In this document: positions 37,111-47,156 of the stretch, piece by piece
Layout: each line of letters begins with the position of its first letter
Numbering within the stretch: the first letter of the stretch is position 1
NCBI RefSeq assembly: GCF_048128805.1
Contig: NC_136001.1
Location: 10,048,501-10,112,500, forward strand
DNA from: Centroberyx gerrardi
Taxonomy: Eukaryota; Chordata; Actinopteri; Beryciformes; Berycidae
Length of the DNA stretch: 64,000 nt
Direction of reading: 5' to 3'
Notes under the pieces: generated by a model
Told to the model about the DNA's origin: nothing
Database searches by the model: none
What the model saw: only the letters and a program-made list of their open reading frames with translations
Translations under genes and position numbers: made by a program

Positions 37111-40100
37111 CACACACTCACAATCGCTCTCATTCTATCACATACACACAAACACAGGTACACAGAGTTGAGGCACACACTAAAAACAAGAAGAACACCA
37201 AAATGGTTCCTACTCAGCCGTTATAGATCTCATTCAGATTTTTTCATCTTGAAATATTGCTGTTTGCAAATGAGAGATTACAGAAGATTATTGAGGATAA
37301 CAGGATAGAAGCAGAGATAATCTGTCTTCAGATAAAAATTCAACTGATGTGTAATAGTTTTGTTTTAGAGACTAATTAGCAGAAAACCTTAGATTAGATG
37401 AAATTAAACTTTAATGATCCCTATGGGGAACTTGTAGGAAATTGGGCCGTTTAATTAGTTTATTGATGTAGAAGAAGTTTGGTGTTGAAGCTATAGATAC
37501 ACACAGGCTGTCTGGATGCTTGTGGGTTGATGCTAACTGGCTACGGAAGCTGTTATTTCCTCATTATACCTGTTAGCATTATAAAGTTATTAATTCTCAT
37601 CACAGTCGGATTACTGCCAAGCAGTTATGTAGAAACTAAAGTCATGACAGGCCTCTGAAAATACAAATTAGAAGTTTTGGTCTCATTCACATGGTTTGGA
37701 TGTGAATCTACCAGTAGAGAATGAATGTTTGGCCCACTAACATGTTGTTGTTTTTTTAAACAACACATCTCAAAAAAGTATGCTGCACTGACCACCACTA
37801 CACTGCAGCAAAAGGTTGTCCAAGAGGGACAAGTTGCTCAATCTATACAAATGTGCTAAGGTGCACTGTTTTTAGTTATAAGTGGAGTGCTGCAGACTGC
37901 TGCCCCCAAGTTCTACAGTTCCTGTTGTTTATCTCGGACTTCAGAAAGTAGATATATCAATACTTTTCGGTTGGCCACATATTTTCATTGATTCGATCCA
38001 GCCATAAGCTGCAGCCACGGGCATGGAACAGTAGAAGTATTGAAGTGGTTTCTACTCAGTCTGTTGCTTTGTCAGTCATGCTTAATGGTGTATCACCTCT
38101 TCTTTCATGTTGGAGCAAAATGAAAATCACCTCAGAAAATGTGTATGGTGAGGGAAGAGATTATTCCAGAGCAAACGGGGCGCTATTCATCACCTTGAAG
38201 CACAATGCAGCACAATACAATGGAAAGACACATCAAAAGACACAGTGACAGCAGGATAATAGCATCCGATTTGGTAAACATTGCGACATTGGCTTTGTGG
38301 CAACAAAGGAACATTTTCATATAAGAACTATAAATCTCTATATATTTCATTTTACCTCTGAGCTGCTTTCAGCAGAATCTTCTTCCTCTCAGCTAGCTTC
38401 TCCTGTCAGATGAGAACAGAGAAACAGTCCCTTTCATTCTTTACACTGCTGTGAAAATGGCCTTGAGCTTTCTAATTTCCAATGAATTTTCAAAATTGTG
38501 GAAAAAAAAATAGGTACAAATTCCACAGCGTGACGTTTGCCCCCTGAGGTGGATTGTTCATTATGCACAGAAAGCACACTGGCTGTTTTCTCACAATAAG
38601 GTTAACAGAGACATCCAGTGGTGAAGCAACGCTAATGGCATGAAGCACAGTCAGGACTGGAGGGGACAACGACTTGCAACAACATGCTACCTCCAGACCT
38701 GAGTCAGAGAGTATTAGCTAATAATTCTTTACTTGTTTTAACCTGCTTGGAGGACCAGATGAATGGGGCGACTGTCAGCATACTCAGACAACCGTAGGAA
38801 AAGTATTTGAAAGTTGATTTAGTAAACTTTTCTGTAAATAACAATTTAACTGACACTATGTGAATGGTCCGGATGTGGTAAATCCCACCCATCTGTTACA
38901 CCAAAGAGGTCAGAATCAGTCCTAAAAATTATTTGCAAATGCTACTTGACAATAGCTCTGACTACTGCTGTTTAACATTTGTGGTGACTTTAGCGATTAT
39001 GATATGATGATGATAGTTAAACAAAAAACTAACATCAATGGTTCAGGAAAGAAGCTGTCACCCGGGGATCATCATATAGCCCAATATAATTCACCTGCAA
39101 GCTGTTGAAAAGGGTGCAGATGGCACTCTCCTCCTCCTCCACATTCAGACACACTTCTCCTATCATCGCCCTCAGCAGAACGATGGCCTCTCGAGTTGAA
39201 GTCTGCAGCTCCTTCACTGCCTGCAGAGGAAAGGAGGCTCACTGTCAGAGGAAGGCTACTGTAGGCTTCTGTGCTGTCACTCACATGTCAGGCTCCAAAA
39301 CATAAATAATCAGACGCTCTAGAGCAGGGATGCCCAAACTTCTTTATGGCATGGTGAGCCAAGGACCAAAAATAACATGAGCAGTGGACTGTGAACAAAA
39401 AATAATTCCACTTGACATTGGATATTTAGAAACGTAATGAGTTAAAAAAAAAATAGTGTCTTTAGTTTTATATTCAAGATGCTTAGTAATGAGCTAAATA
39501 CATTTTGAACAGCCCTGCACCGCATGTTTGGCTAATGACTCACAATCTCACAGCAGCCACTAGTGACTGCCTAGATTTGTTTTTTAGCCTTGAAATGTTA
39601 TGCATTTTTATGTGAACAACACACATGACTCTCTCACCAGAACTGCCTGGTCCAACATCTCACATCCTTGCACATAAGCTGTTTCAATATCAATGCAGTG
39701 TGTCCGACTCTCTCTGTGGTAAATAAACAACACATAATATATCATATCATATCATATCATATCATACAAGGTAAGGTCAGGTCAGGTATGGTAATGTAAT
39801 GTAATATAATGTAATATCATATCATATAAAAATATGTGACCTTCCAGACTGTTTTTCCATTGAATTCAGTCATTTCAATTTAATTCAGCACTGATTTAGA
39901 TTTAACTTTGCTATCAGGTCACTATCACAATATTTCTGTGGAGGATTCGCTCACACTTGCATGTCTCTGAAGCATTTGATGCAAAGCATGGACTTCTTCT
40001 CCGTTGAGAACAGGATGTATGGCTCCTCGTGGAGAGCTGTGGAGACAAACCAAAAACAATATTTTCCAGCACCTTCTACCGTCAAACACACGATGTGAAA

Positions 40101-43100
40101 GCACAGTGGCTTTTAGATTCAGAATCTCATCAGCAAATGCAATTTCTGAGCAACCAAAGTGGTTTTTATATAATAGAGTACAAGTACAAAAATAAAGGGC
40201 TTTTAAATTTAGCAAACAAAAAAGAGCTTCCTCTAGCTTCCTCTATTGAAGTATTCGTTTTCCCTTGACTCCAGTGAGCATCTTTCTTGGCAAACAGACT
40301 TTTAACAGACTTCAGAATACAAACACAGGTTGGCTCTCTGCCAAATTGGCTGGTGAGAATTAACAGACTTACTGGCCCCAGACAAAGTTTACTACCATTT
40401 GGCTCGTGGTTGGTGTTGACTTCAAGCCCTATAGTCTGACAAACTATAAATTTCCCACCATGGTGTGGGCAGAGTTTGGGACCACAGTGGGCCATAAGCA
40501 CTGGTCCCTTTCCTTCCCCTCATTCAAATAGTAAAGGGCCCGCTCTGGGCATCCCACAGCAGGCTCAATTTTCACCAACATGGGCTTGTTTGCTGGGCAG
40601 TGAGGAGGCCTTAACCGATGATACAGTGAGTAGATGCTTCCGTAATTCAGACTGTGATAAAGTCTAGTTAAAGTCACAATGAAACAGCATTTTGAAAGCA
40701 TCTTGCTTCTGTATTTTGACACATTTCCTGTTGAAACAAGACGATGGAGGGGGACATAATGCAGGGAGGGATCATTCAAAAGTGTAAACCAATGGGATAT
40801 CAGCTAGGAAGATAAATCAGTTATATTTGATAGTTAGGGCGGAGGGGTGTGGGTATTCAAAAACAGACTATGTGATGGTATTATTGGTTTGAATTTGAAT
40901 TTATGCCTACTGGTACACCATGAGGTAATCAGTAAAGATACACTGTTTTCCAGAAAGTAATGGTATTTTGACAAATATTTGAAAATACACCAAAAAAAAG
41001 ACATTTTTTTTTTTGGCATTTATTGTTAAATAGGTGTATATTATGACATGGAAAATTAGCTAACAAGGTGACAAAGTCATTTTTCATTTAATTGTGACTG
41101 TAACATGTAGCCCCTGTGGTTCAAGCACAGCACAGGTGGCACTCACAACACTCCTCAAGAGTAAGTAGATGATTCAGCGCCGGTGTAATAAAACCTTGTC
41201 GGCCTGTAATCCCTGTGGTGTTAGTGAAGTACAGGTGGCACTCACAGCACTTTCTGTGTCTGGCTTTGGTGCGTTTGGCCAGAGACACAATCTCATGGTG
41301 GGAAAACATTCTGGCCTTGTGTGTTGACTCCCTGCAGGCTCCACACAGTGGCTGGCTGCAAGTGTTACAGTAATACATCACCCCTGTGTCCTGTACAACA
41401 ACAAAACAAACAAACAAACAAACAAACAGTGACAGTGAGAGAGAGGCTCACATTAACAGTTTACATTTACAGTTTTTTGTTTGTTTAAAGCTGCAGTAGG
41501 CAAGATTTTTATGTGAAAAAACACCCATCTTATCAGCCTTAATCACAAAATAAGGCTGCAATAAGATAAGATAAGATAAGATAAGATAAGATACGATACG
41601 ATACGATAAGATGAGATAAGAAATTTTATATGATTTCTAGTAACTGAAGTTCAAAGTTTTCAAATAGTTACCTCTTTGGAGCTGCCTGCATGCAAAGTGT
41701 AGCTTTAATATAGTATAATATAGGCTACTTTGCACTTATATGAATGATATTTTCATGTCAATAAAGCTTCTTGAATTGTACTGAATCGACTGTATGTGTA
41801 ACCATCATCTTAATAAATGCTGATTCATGTGAGTCGGTCTGTCACCTGGTACCTTTTTATTGCTTTCCTGGTCACAGTTGGCACATTGGACTGTCTCCTC
41901 AGCGTCCGCATTGTTGTCCACCAGGAACTTCAGCAGACGGTCCTCCGGCGGGAGGGCATTAGTCCCTTTTACCACGGATGGGTAACTGTGGCACAGACAC
42001 AAATACAGACAGACACTGAGTGATTTGTTAAAAAAAAATCATGACCTTTAGCTTCAAATGAATGATGCTGACAACAATCTGTTTCAAGGATACTGCATGT
42101 TTGCCACTCATTCTACAAGTGTGGATTTGTGAGGAATCAATAGAATAAATAAAATACATTTGATTGGATGAAAAGAACAAAAGAAGAAGAAAGATGATTA
42201 AAAAATAATCATCTTTCTTCTTCTTTTGTTCTTTTCTTTGTTGATTTTTGAGCGATGCTGCTATCACTGCATGGGTCGGTCTATTTGCGGTGAACTATAA
42301 TAGGAACGCTGGAGGCATAGGCACTACTGCAACGAACCTTTAGGGGCGGTAGCGATCTGAGGAGTCCGCCGGCACGGAAGAAGAGTAACCAGGAAGTGAC
42401 TGTCAACCAACGTGTGCACTGGGCGACGACAGGAAGGTCTGTTAGCCAGAAAGTTCTAGCAAACACGGCACCGGGAGAGACACGGCAGTGCTTTCACAGT
42501 TTTCCCATCGAGATAAACATCTTTAACGAGGAATAATGTCCGTTATTTCCCAGGAAAATGTGCGAGGCGGGAGTATGTTCAAGGATATCAGCGCCGACGA
42601 AGAAGACACGCAGCCGACCGAAATAGAGAGCCTGTGTATGAATTGCTACCAGAACGGTACCACACGCCTGCTTCTCACTAAAATACCGTTTTTCAAAGAA
42701 ATCATCATCAGTTCGTTCAGCTGCACCCACTGCTGCTGGACGAACACCGAAATCCAGTCCGCCGGCAGGATACAGGACCAGGGCATCTGCTACACACTCA
42801 AAGTACAGTCGAAACAGGATCTGGATCGAGAAGTCGTGAAAGCGGACAGCGCGACCACCAGAATCCCCGAACTGGACTTTGAAATCCCCGCATTCACACA
42901 GAAAGGCTCTTTATCGACCATCGAGGGTCTGTTGGATCGGGCGGTTGCCGGGTTGGAGCAGGACCAGCCCGCGAGGAGGGAGACGGCGCCGGAGGTGGCC
43001 GAGAAGATAGAGGAGTTCATCGACAAGCTGAAAAGGCTGAAAGACGTCGAGGATGAATTCACCCTGGTGATTGAAGATCCATCTGGGAACAGTTTTGTGG

Positions 43101-46100
43101 AAAACCCAGTCGCCCCTCAGAAGGACGAGGCTCTGACCGTGTCCCGGTTCAAGCGGACGGCCCAGCAGGACGCTCAGCTGGGGATAAAGTCTGACGATGA
43201 TGTGGAGGAGGAGAAGCCCGGCAGCGACCTGGAAACCATGAGAAATGAGGTTCTGGTGTTCAATACCAGCTGCCCAGAATGCAACGCGCCGGCCTCCACC
43301 AACATGAAGCTTGTCCAGATCCCTCACTTCAAGGAGGTCATCATCATGGCCACAAACTGTGATGAGTGCGGACACCGGACCAACGAGGTGAAATCGGGCG
43401 GAGCCACGGAGGACCTGGGCACCAAGATCACCCTGCATGTCACCGACGCCTCAGACATGACCAGAGACCTGCTCAAGTCAGAGACGTGCTCCATCATCAT
43501 ACCCGAGCTGGAGTTTGAGCTGGGCATGGCGGCCCTGGGCGGAAAGTTCACCACCCTGGAAGGCCTGCTGAAAGACATCAAAGACCTGATCGTCTCCAAA
43601 AACCCCTTCCTTTGCGGCGACAGCAGCTCCACAGACCGGGTGGAGAAGCTGAAGCTCTTCGGGGAGAAGATTGACAAGATCTCCGCTGGAGAAATGGACG
43701 TCCACATTGTTCTGGATGACCCGGCGGGGAACAGCTACCTCCAGAACGTGTACGCCCCAGACCCAGACCCGGAGTTGACCACCGAGAAGTACACCCGCAC
43801 GTTTGAGCAGAACGAAGACCTCGGTCTGAACGACATGAAGACAGAGGGATATCAGGAGTGAACCTGAAAGGACTGACTTAGATCTGAGGCTCTGCTGTTT
43901 AAGTTTCATGTAATTGATAATGTCTTGGCATAAGCCTGGTATAATTATATCTCACCACATGTTCTGCCATTTTCCTACTTTTGCATTTTGAGTTGAGCAC
44001 TTAACTTGGTAAATCAGTGTTGGATATACTATACTGATCAATGACAGAAATTCTAAGTTGTTTAAATGTTAAATGACAATAAACTAAGAATAAAACAATG
44101 AAAAGTTACTCAGTGGCTAGTGTTGGCTTTAAATAACATCTGATGGTTCAGCAGACACACAAATACGTTTACTATAGATAAATCCTTGACCACAATGTTT
44201 ATTGCATTCTAATAACGTTCCAGGAGATGGCGCTCCATTCTTTCTCATTAAAGAGACAAATATATACAGAATGTCAAATGAATCTTCCTATTTTACATGT
44301 CTGGAAGCATGACATCTAAACATGTAATGTGTGATTTACTTTTATAGCATAGCTCCACTCTTGATTTTGGCAGATATTTGAGGACGGCATGCAGCCTCTA
44401 ATGTTGTAGCCAAAGTTAAAGTTACTGAAGATACAAATACACATTTTCTATACTAGTGTGCATAATATAAGTTCTGAAAAAGCCAGAGTTTATAGTTTAT
44501 TATGAACGTTTACTGACTTTGCTTGTATAATCCTGGTTATGAATAGTCATGCTTTTTACTGAATTTACTTGACAGATGCTGCGGGATCATCTCGGCACAG
44601 TCAAATGAAGAGCAGATCCAACAAAAGTTTACCCAGCCTCGATTTCGAAGAACCTTTGCACAGTAATCCTTTGTTCTTTAGTGAAAATGGCGAGGCTGTG
44701 CTTTCTCAGATTGCATGAAGATTCTAGATTGGACTCAGTCATGTGTTTCACTGAAGTGCAACTAGTTGTGGGTGTTTTTTGTTGTTTTCTTGTTGAATAC
44801 TATTTGATTTCAATATTGTGCTCTTTGCCTCACTGCGATTCAGTGGCAATGATACGAATGTTCCTCCCCCTCTCGCTCACCCATATTTATCTAGTTTTCA
44901 TAGCAACTGGGGTCTATTGTGTTCTACTAATAGCAGAGTAGTGAATTCCTAGATTACATGGTTCTTGAGTGAGCAGCTGGTAGTAGGCCACTGCTGATGG
45001 AAATAGTAGCTCACAGCGTGCCGCTGTAGTCCGTGCCCAGACAGCGGAGCAGAGGCAGGAGGGCCTGCCGAGGGGCGCTGTGCCCACTGGGTTGTTTCCA
45101 CAGAAAACACATAATTGTCTGGGTTTGTTCCTTTTTATTTTTACATACTTTGTGATGCTAATAATAACTGCTACCATTACTTCAACTTTTTACTGTCAAC
45201 TAGTGCACTTATGATCTATCTTCCGGCATTTCAACACAATATCTGGCGGGAGGCAAACTTGGAAAGTTGTGGAAGTTCAGGCCATAGCATTTCTAGGTAA
45301 TTTTATTATCTTTAATTCACAATATTTAATTCTAGTGTGTTAGTGTTCCACAAAGTTGTTTGTAGCAAGGATGTTGGTCAGTTTGATTGCAAACCAAAAC
45401 CCACAGAGATCCAGGTTACTTGATATACAGTAAAACAAAAGAGACAAATATAGCTATAGGGTTAGATCAGGAGCTTCTCATCGTTGGTCTTTTAGTCAGA
45501 GCAGTTCTCAATTTTAAATCACATCTAAGGTACATAATATGACCCGTTAGTTATAATCAACAATGCAGTGACAACAACACATCATTACCACTTCAATCCC
45601 TCATGTCTTCATCCACAGACATATTGAATGAAAAAACCTGGGACGAGTTGCATCTGAAGTAATGGAAAAGACTCAAGCGTAGATTATGCTTATTTACGGT
45701 ACAATCACCTTGCAGGAGAGGTCCCATTCCATATATTCCCATGCTCTTTGATCAGGGAAAGCTAATACTACAGACCTTTAGGTGACTATGTAAGCCATGA
45801 GTCATGCCTTAATAGGGGATGAAACGGATAGGAAGCATGTGACTGCTTTTGATTGCCCTAAGCTGCGGGCATCAGTGCCAAATGCCAGTGTGCTTTGTTT
45901 GCTGTGTGACCGTGTGCATGGCGGCCTTAGCGGAGCTCGCTGGCCATGCCGAGTGTTTGGCCACGGGCTAAATCAGAGACTGGGATGACCCTGCAGCTGC
46001 TCCAGCCACTCAGGCTTGCCCTGCCCAGACCGGGCCAGCAGCGGGTCACTAAGCACCCCCAAACCCAAACAGAGAGTGATGCTCTCTGAAACCAATGGGA

Positions 46101-47156
46101 TTCTCCCCAAATCTCCTGCATAAACCAATCCAATCTACTAATCAAGTTATGTGGAACGAATCCCGTAGAGCGGAGCTGTCCAAACTAGGGCCTGTGGGGA
46201 AAATGTAGCTCTCCACAAAAAAAACTTTTGCCCCTCCAAGGGGTTCCAGGGTGTGATATCATATTTTAATGTTGTATTTTAATACAGCTTAATCATAGCT
46301 GAGCAGCGATTTTGAGATCACTTGCTTATTACAAGGCATATTACCAGGTTTTGTGATGATACAAGACGTGAGAAGCTGTTATTTACTTGTTTGAATTTCA
46401 TATGACTGATGTCTAATTGTGTTTGTTTGGCTTATAGCCCACCAAAATGCTGAAGACTAACAAAATGCTGTGTGGGGACTGATGGCTTAGTATCATAACA
46501 GGGTGATATTTGGCCTCTACCATCTAGTCCTATGAAGACGCCAAAACATTTTCCTCAACATCCATTCCCTGAGGCTGGTTTGGTACTCATTGCATGCTAC
46601 TTTCCTGACTTGTTTTCTGTTTGTCAGGCTGAGAAACTTTATTTAGATCTTCATATTCTGAGGGGATTTCTTTCCTTATTGTGCATGCGTGAACCAACAT
46701 TTTTCCTTAGATGTAAACACCGGGCAGCCAAAGAGTTCCAGAGCAGAGTATCAGTCTGTTATACAGGTAATTTGAGTATGTTGGTAGCCTCATTGACAAG
46801 ATGATGAATATAAACTGTGTGTTATGTTTAGATTCTCTATAAATCATAGACATGTTCACTGCTCTCACTACTCAAACATCTATGAGATAGTCAGAATTTC
46901 ATAAAGACAACATTCAAAAGCAGCCTACATTTTTTGCTGATCGACCTTTCAGTACTCTCCCTTACCCACAGAGGGGGCAGCTGAGACGGCTATCGTTGGT
47001 CCGGCCGCGTAGGCAGCGAGCACAGAAGATGTGGTAGCAGTCCAAGAGACATGGGTGCTGGTACTGCTCATGGCACAGGTGACACACCAGGGGGTGGACA
47101 TTAGTGCAATCCACACTGCACAGGTTGTCCAAATGGGTGAAAATTCCTCCTGCCAT
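27247..47156 (-). CDS. rnf207: rnf207, RING finger/B-box E3 ubiquitin ligase RNF207
   Basis: Seventeen coding exons in transcript order: 47156-46966, 41985-41853, 41390-41246, 40036-39955, 39713-39638, 39220-39095, 38402-38356, 36644-36572, 36029-35961, 35717-35649, 34835-34729, 30626-30449, 29866-29681, 29134-29083, 28492-28375, 27889-27797, 27406-27247. Every junction is GT-AG and all phases join, giving 634 residues, the length I recall for human RNF207. The RING (C3HC4) uses C25, C28, C40, H42, C45, C48, C60 and C63. A B-box starts at C98/C101 and continues with C116, C119, C124, C127, H132. Helical, coiled-coil-like sequence follows, including [16 protein letters not shown] and [17 protein letters not shown]. 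The family is known in heart for controlling surface HERG (KCNH2) channels and repolarisation. The ATG follows directly on a splice-acceptor-like TTTGCAG, so an upstream non-coding exon is likely; a donor-like CAAG|GTAAGAG lies at 47421. zpr1 lies antisense in the first coding intron. Teleosts have two paralogues; which one this is I cannot say. Confidence 0.96.
28035..28098. repeat. Perfect palindrome, 31-bp arms, 2-nt spacer, in an rnf207 intron
   Basis: Arm 28035-28065 is the exact reverse complement of 28068-28098; the spacer is AA. It is AT-rich at the base with TATCCTTCTGTCA at the tip. A TATAAAACTATAAAACTAT run follows the right arm. It lies in the intron between the exons at 28375 and 27889. 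Confidence 0.95.
28556..29007. repeat. Foldback MITE-like element in an rnf207 intron
   Basis: The left arm (about 28556-28690) carries GATGTTGACC, GGTAGTACCTTGGGTTGTGT, GGCCATGATATA and CATTCACTGCCATTGTATGG. All recur in order in the reverse complement of about 28826-29007. The left end is some 64 nt from the acceptor of the exon at 28492. It has no coding capacity. Confidence 0.8.
29265..29440. repeat. Dispersed repeat shared with about 18930-19170
   Basis: Same block order as the 18.9 kb copy, ending in GGTTTTCACACGACAACA. It lies in the rnf207 intron between exons 29866 and 29134. Confidence 0.65.
29873..29890 (-). repeat. (GU)9 tract ending 6 nt from an rnf207 splice acceptor
   Basis: On the transcript strand (GT)9 is followed by CTCCAG and the exon at 29866. 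It occupies most of the space normally held by the polypyrimidine tract. Confidence 0.9.
30403..30440 (-). repeat. (UG)19 tract 8 nt after an rnf207 splice donor
   Basis: On the transcript strand the donor GTGAGTTC of the exon ending at 30449 is followed directly by (TG)19. The same 582-nt intron ends in a second UG tract at 29873-29890. Confidence 0.9.
30701..31214. mobile_element. hAT-like MITE with 8-bp target-site duplication
   Basis: The ends are CAGAGGTGTGACC on the left and, in reverse complement, CAGAGGTTGGGAC on the right; both arms carry CTCGAGTC. Flanking 8-mers CCGATAAC (30693-30700) and CTGATAAC (31215-31222) differ at one base. The interior is rich in CAAGTCAAGTC repeats and has no transposase. 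It lies in the rnf207 intron between exons 34729 and 30626. Confidence 0.85.
32393..33790. repeat. Diverged tandem duplication (about 1 kb period) in an rnf207 intron
   Basis: Copy 1 at about 32393-32770 and copy 2 at about 33406-33790 share TCTTTACCTGGG, CCTGGTTTC, CATACACATTT, CCTCTGAGCATCCAG, CCAATTAAAGACT, GTGACATCAG, TATGATAAAAATAG and GCATTGGCGGG in order. On the gene strand both begin with CCCAG|GTAAAGA, a splice-donor-like sequence, but no consistent ORF is shared. A SINE-like element lies just left of copy 2. Confidence 0.75.
33188..33395 (+). mobile_element. SINE-like element with internal (CT)n
   Basis: The head GGACGTCCTGGTGGCGCTGC followed by GGTTAAGG resembles a decayed tRNA-type A-box region. 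A (CT)n run (about 33297-33336), CCATGTTTCCCATCTCTCTCC and an AATAAAGCTGGAATGACAT tail follow. Similar composite elements are common in fish. I recognise no sharp duplication. Confidence 0.5.
34858..35050. mobile_element. Fragment related to the 63.4 kb MITE
   Basis: Shares TCATTTAGTCTAGTATTGAG, then AATCTGCTAATGG, then TTTCACTTGTTTCCAA with 63440-63535 in the same order. It lies just upstream, on the transcript strand, of the rnf207 exon at 34835. Confidence 0.6.
36370..36416. repeat. (AGAAT)n and (AGT)n microsatellites
   Basis: A pentanucleotide GAATA run ends in GAATAGCAACTTTATTGTCCC, a tail motif of common fish retroposons. It is preceded by GTAGTA repeats from about 36330. Confidence 0.8.
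36652..36670 (-). repeat. (UG)n tract next to an rnf207 splice acceptor
   Basis: On the transcript strand a TG run of 19 nt is followed by CTTGCAG and the 73-nt exon at 36644. Larger CA, GA and CT arrays continue to about 37110 in the same intron. Confidence 0.85.
36740..37110. repeat. Microsatellite cluster: (CA)n, (ACAGAC)n, (GA)n, (CT)n
   Basis: Successive runs at about 36750-36770 (CA), 36815-36837 (ACAGAC), 36910-36966 (GA-rich), 37041-37066 (CT) and 37067-37108 (CA) in an rnf207 intron. Frames across it are low-complexity. Confidence 0.85.
39735..39835. repeat. (ATATC)n / (GGTCA)n / (ATGTA)n pentanucleotide repeats
   Basis: Three adjacent pentanucleotide arrays lie immediately upstream, on the transcript strand, of the rnf207 exon at 39713. 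Confidence 0.8.
41485..41708. mobile_element. MITE-like element, second copy of the TTAAAGC family
   Basis: The left end TTAAAGCTGCAGTAGGCAAG and right end CTTTAA mirror the 1396-1841 element, and the first 80 nt match its right arm in reverse complement. The centre has been taken over by an (AATAG/ATAAG)n array at about 41565-41620. It lies in the rnf207 intron between exons 41853 and 41390. Confidence 0.75.
42170..42236. repeat. Perfect palindrome, 31-bp arms, 5-nt A spacer, upstream of zpr1
   Basis: Arm 42170-42200 is the exact reverse complement of 42206-42236, with AAAAA between. The left arm is purine-only except for three T and one C. It lies in the rnf207 intron, 300 nt before the zpr1 start codon. 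Confidence 0.95.
42260..42535 (+). promoter_or_regulatory. zpr1: Putative zpr1 promoter and 5' UTR
   Basis: A CpG-rich segment inside an otherwise AT-rich intron, with ETS-type AGGAAGTGAC at 42391-42400 and a CACGGAAG motif near 42374. No TATA box is evident at a usual distance. This looks like a housekeeping promoter; the transcription start is not fixed. Confidence 0.5.
42536..43861 (+). CDS. zpr1: zpr1, zinc finger protein ZPR1 (intronless, nested in rnf207)
   Basis: A single uninterrupted 441-codon ORF, close to the 459 residues of human ZPR1. It has the duplicated ZPR1 architecture. The first C4 finger is C34/C37...C63/C66 and is followed by an A domain ([15 protein letters not shown]). 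The second finger is C246/C249...C275/C278 and is followed by a second A domain ([18 protein letters not shown]). Paired DPSGNSFV and DPAGNSYL motifs and a GYQE-like end are present. ZPR1 binds eEF1A as a folding chaperone, binds receptor tyrosine kinases and SMN, and shuttles to the nucleus. The human gene at 11q23 has many introns, so this copy either is a functional retrogene or has lost its introns. No frameshift, stop or missing cysteine is seen, so it appears functional. It lies antisense in the first coding intron of rnf207. Confidence 0.97.
   Translation: MSVISQENVRGGSMFKDISADEEDTQPTEIESLCMNCYQNGTTRLLLTKIPFFKEIIISSFSCTHCCWTNTEIQSAGRIQDQGICYTLKVQSKQDLDREVVKADSATTRIPELDFEIPAFTQKGSLSTIEGLLDRAVAGLEQDQPARRETAPEVAEKIEEFIDKLKRLKDVEDEFTLVIEDPSGNSFVENPVAPQKDEALTVSRFKRTAQQDAQLGIKSDDDVEEEKPGSDLETMRNEVLVFNTSCPECNAPASTNMKLVQIPHFKEVIIMATNCDECGHRTNEVKSGGATEDLGTKITLHVTDASDMTRDLLKSETCSIIIPELEFELGMAALGGKFTTLEGLLKDIKDLIVSKNPFLCGDSSSTDRVEKLKLFGEKIDKISAGEMDVHIVLDDPAGNSYLQNVYAPDPDPELTTEKYTRTFEQNEDLGLNDMKTEGYQE
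44078..44094 (+). other. zpr1: zpr1 polyadenylation signals (two AATAAA)
   Basis: AATAAA at 44078-44083 and again at 44089-44094, about 220 nt past the zpr1 stop codon. The gene thus appears to carry its own 3' end. Confidence 0.7.
44100..46950. other. Rest of the first coding intron of rnf207: nothing recognised
   Basis: AT-rich intronic sequence between the zpr1 3' end and the first coding exon of rnf207. Short frames only. A GC-richer patch lies near 45000-45090. Confidence 0.6.

Noticed and set aside
42790-43909. Several long antisense frames opposite zpr1
   Set aside because: They are shadows of the GC-rich zpr1 coding strand. Only the plus frame has the ZPR1 zinc fingers.
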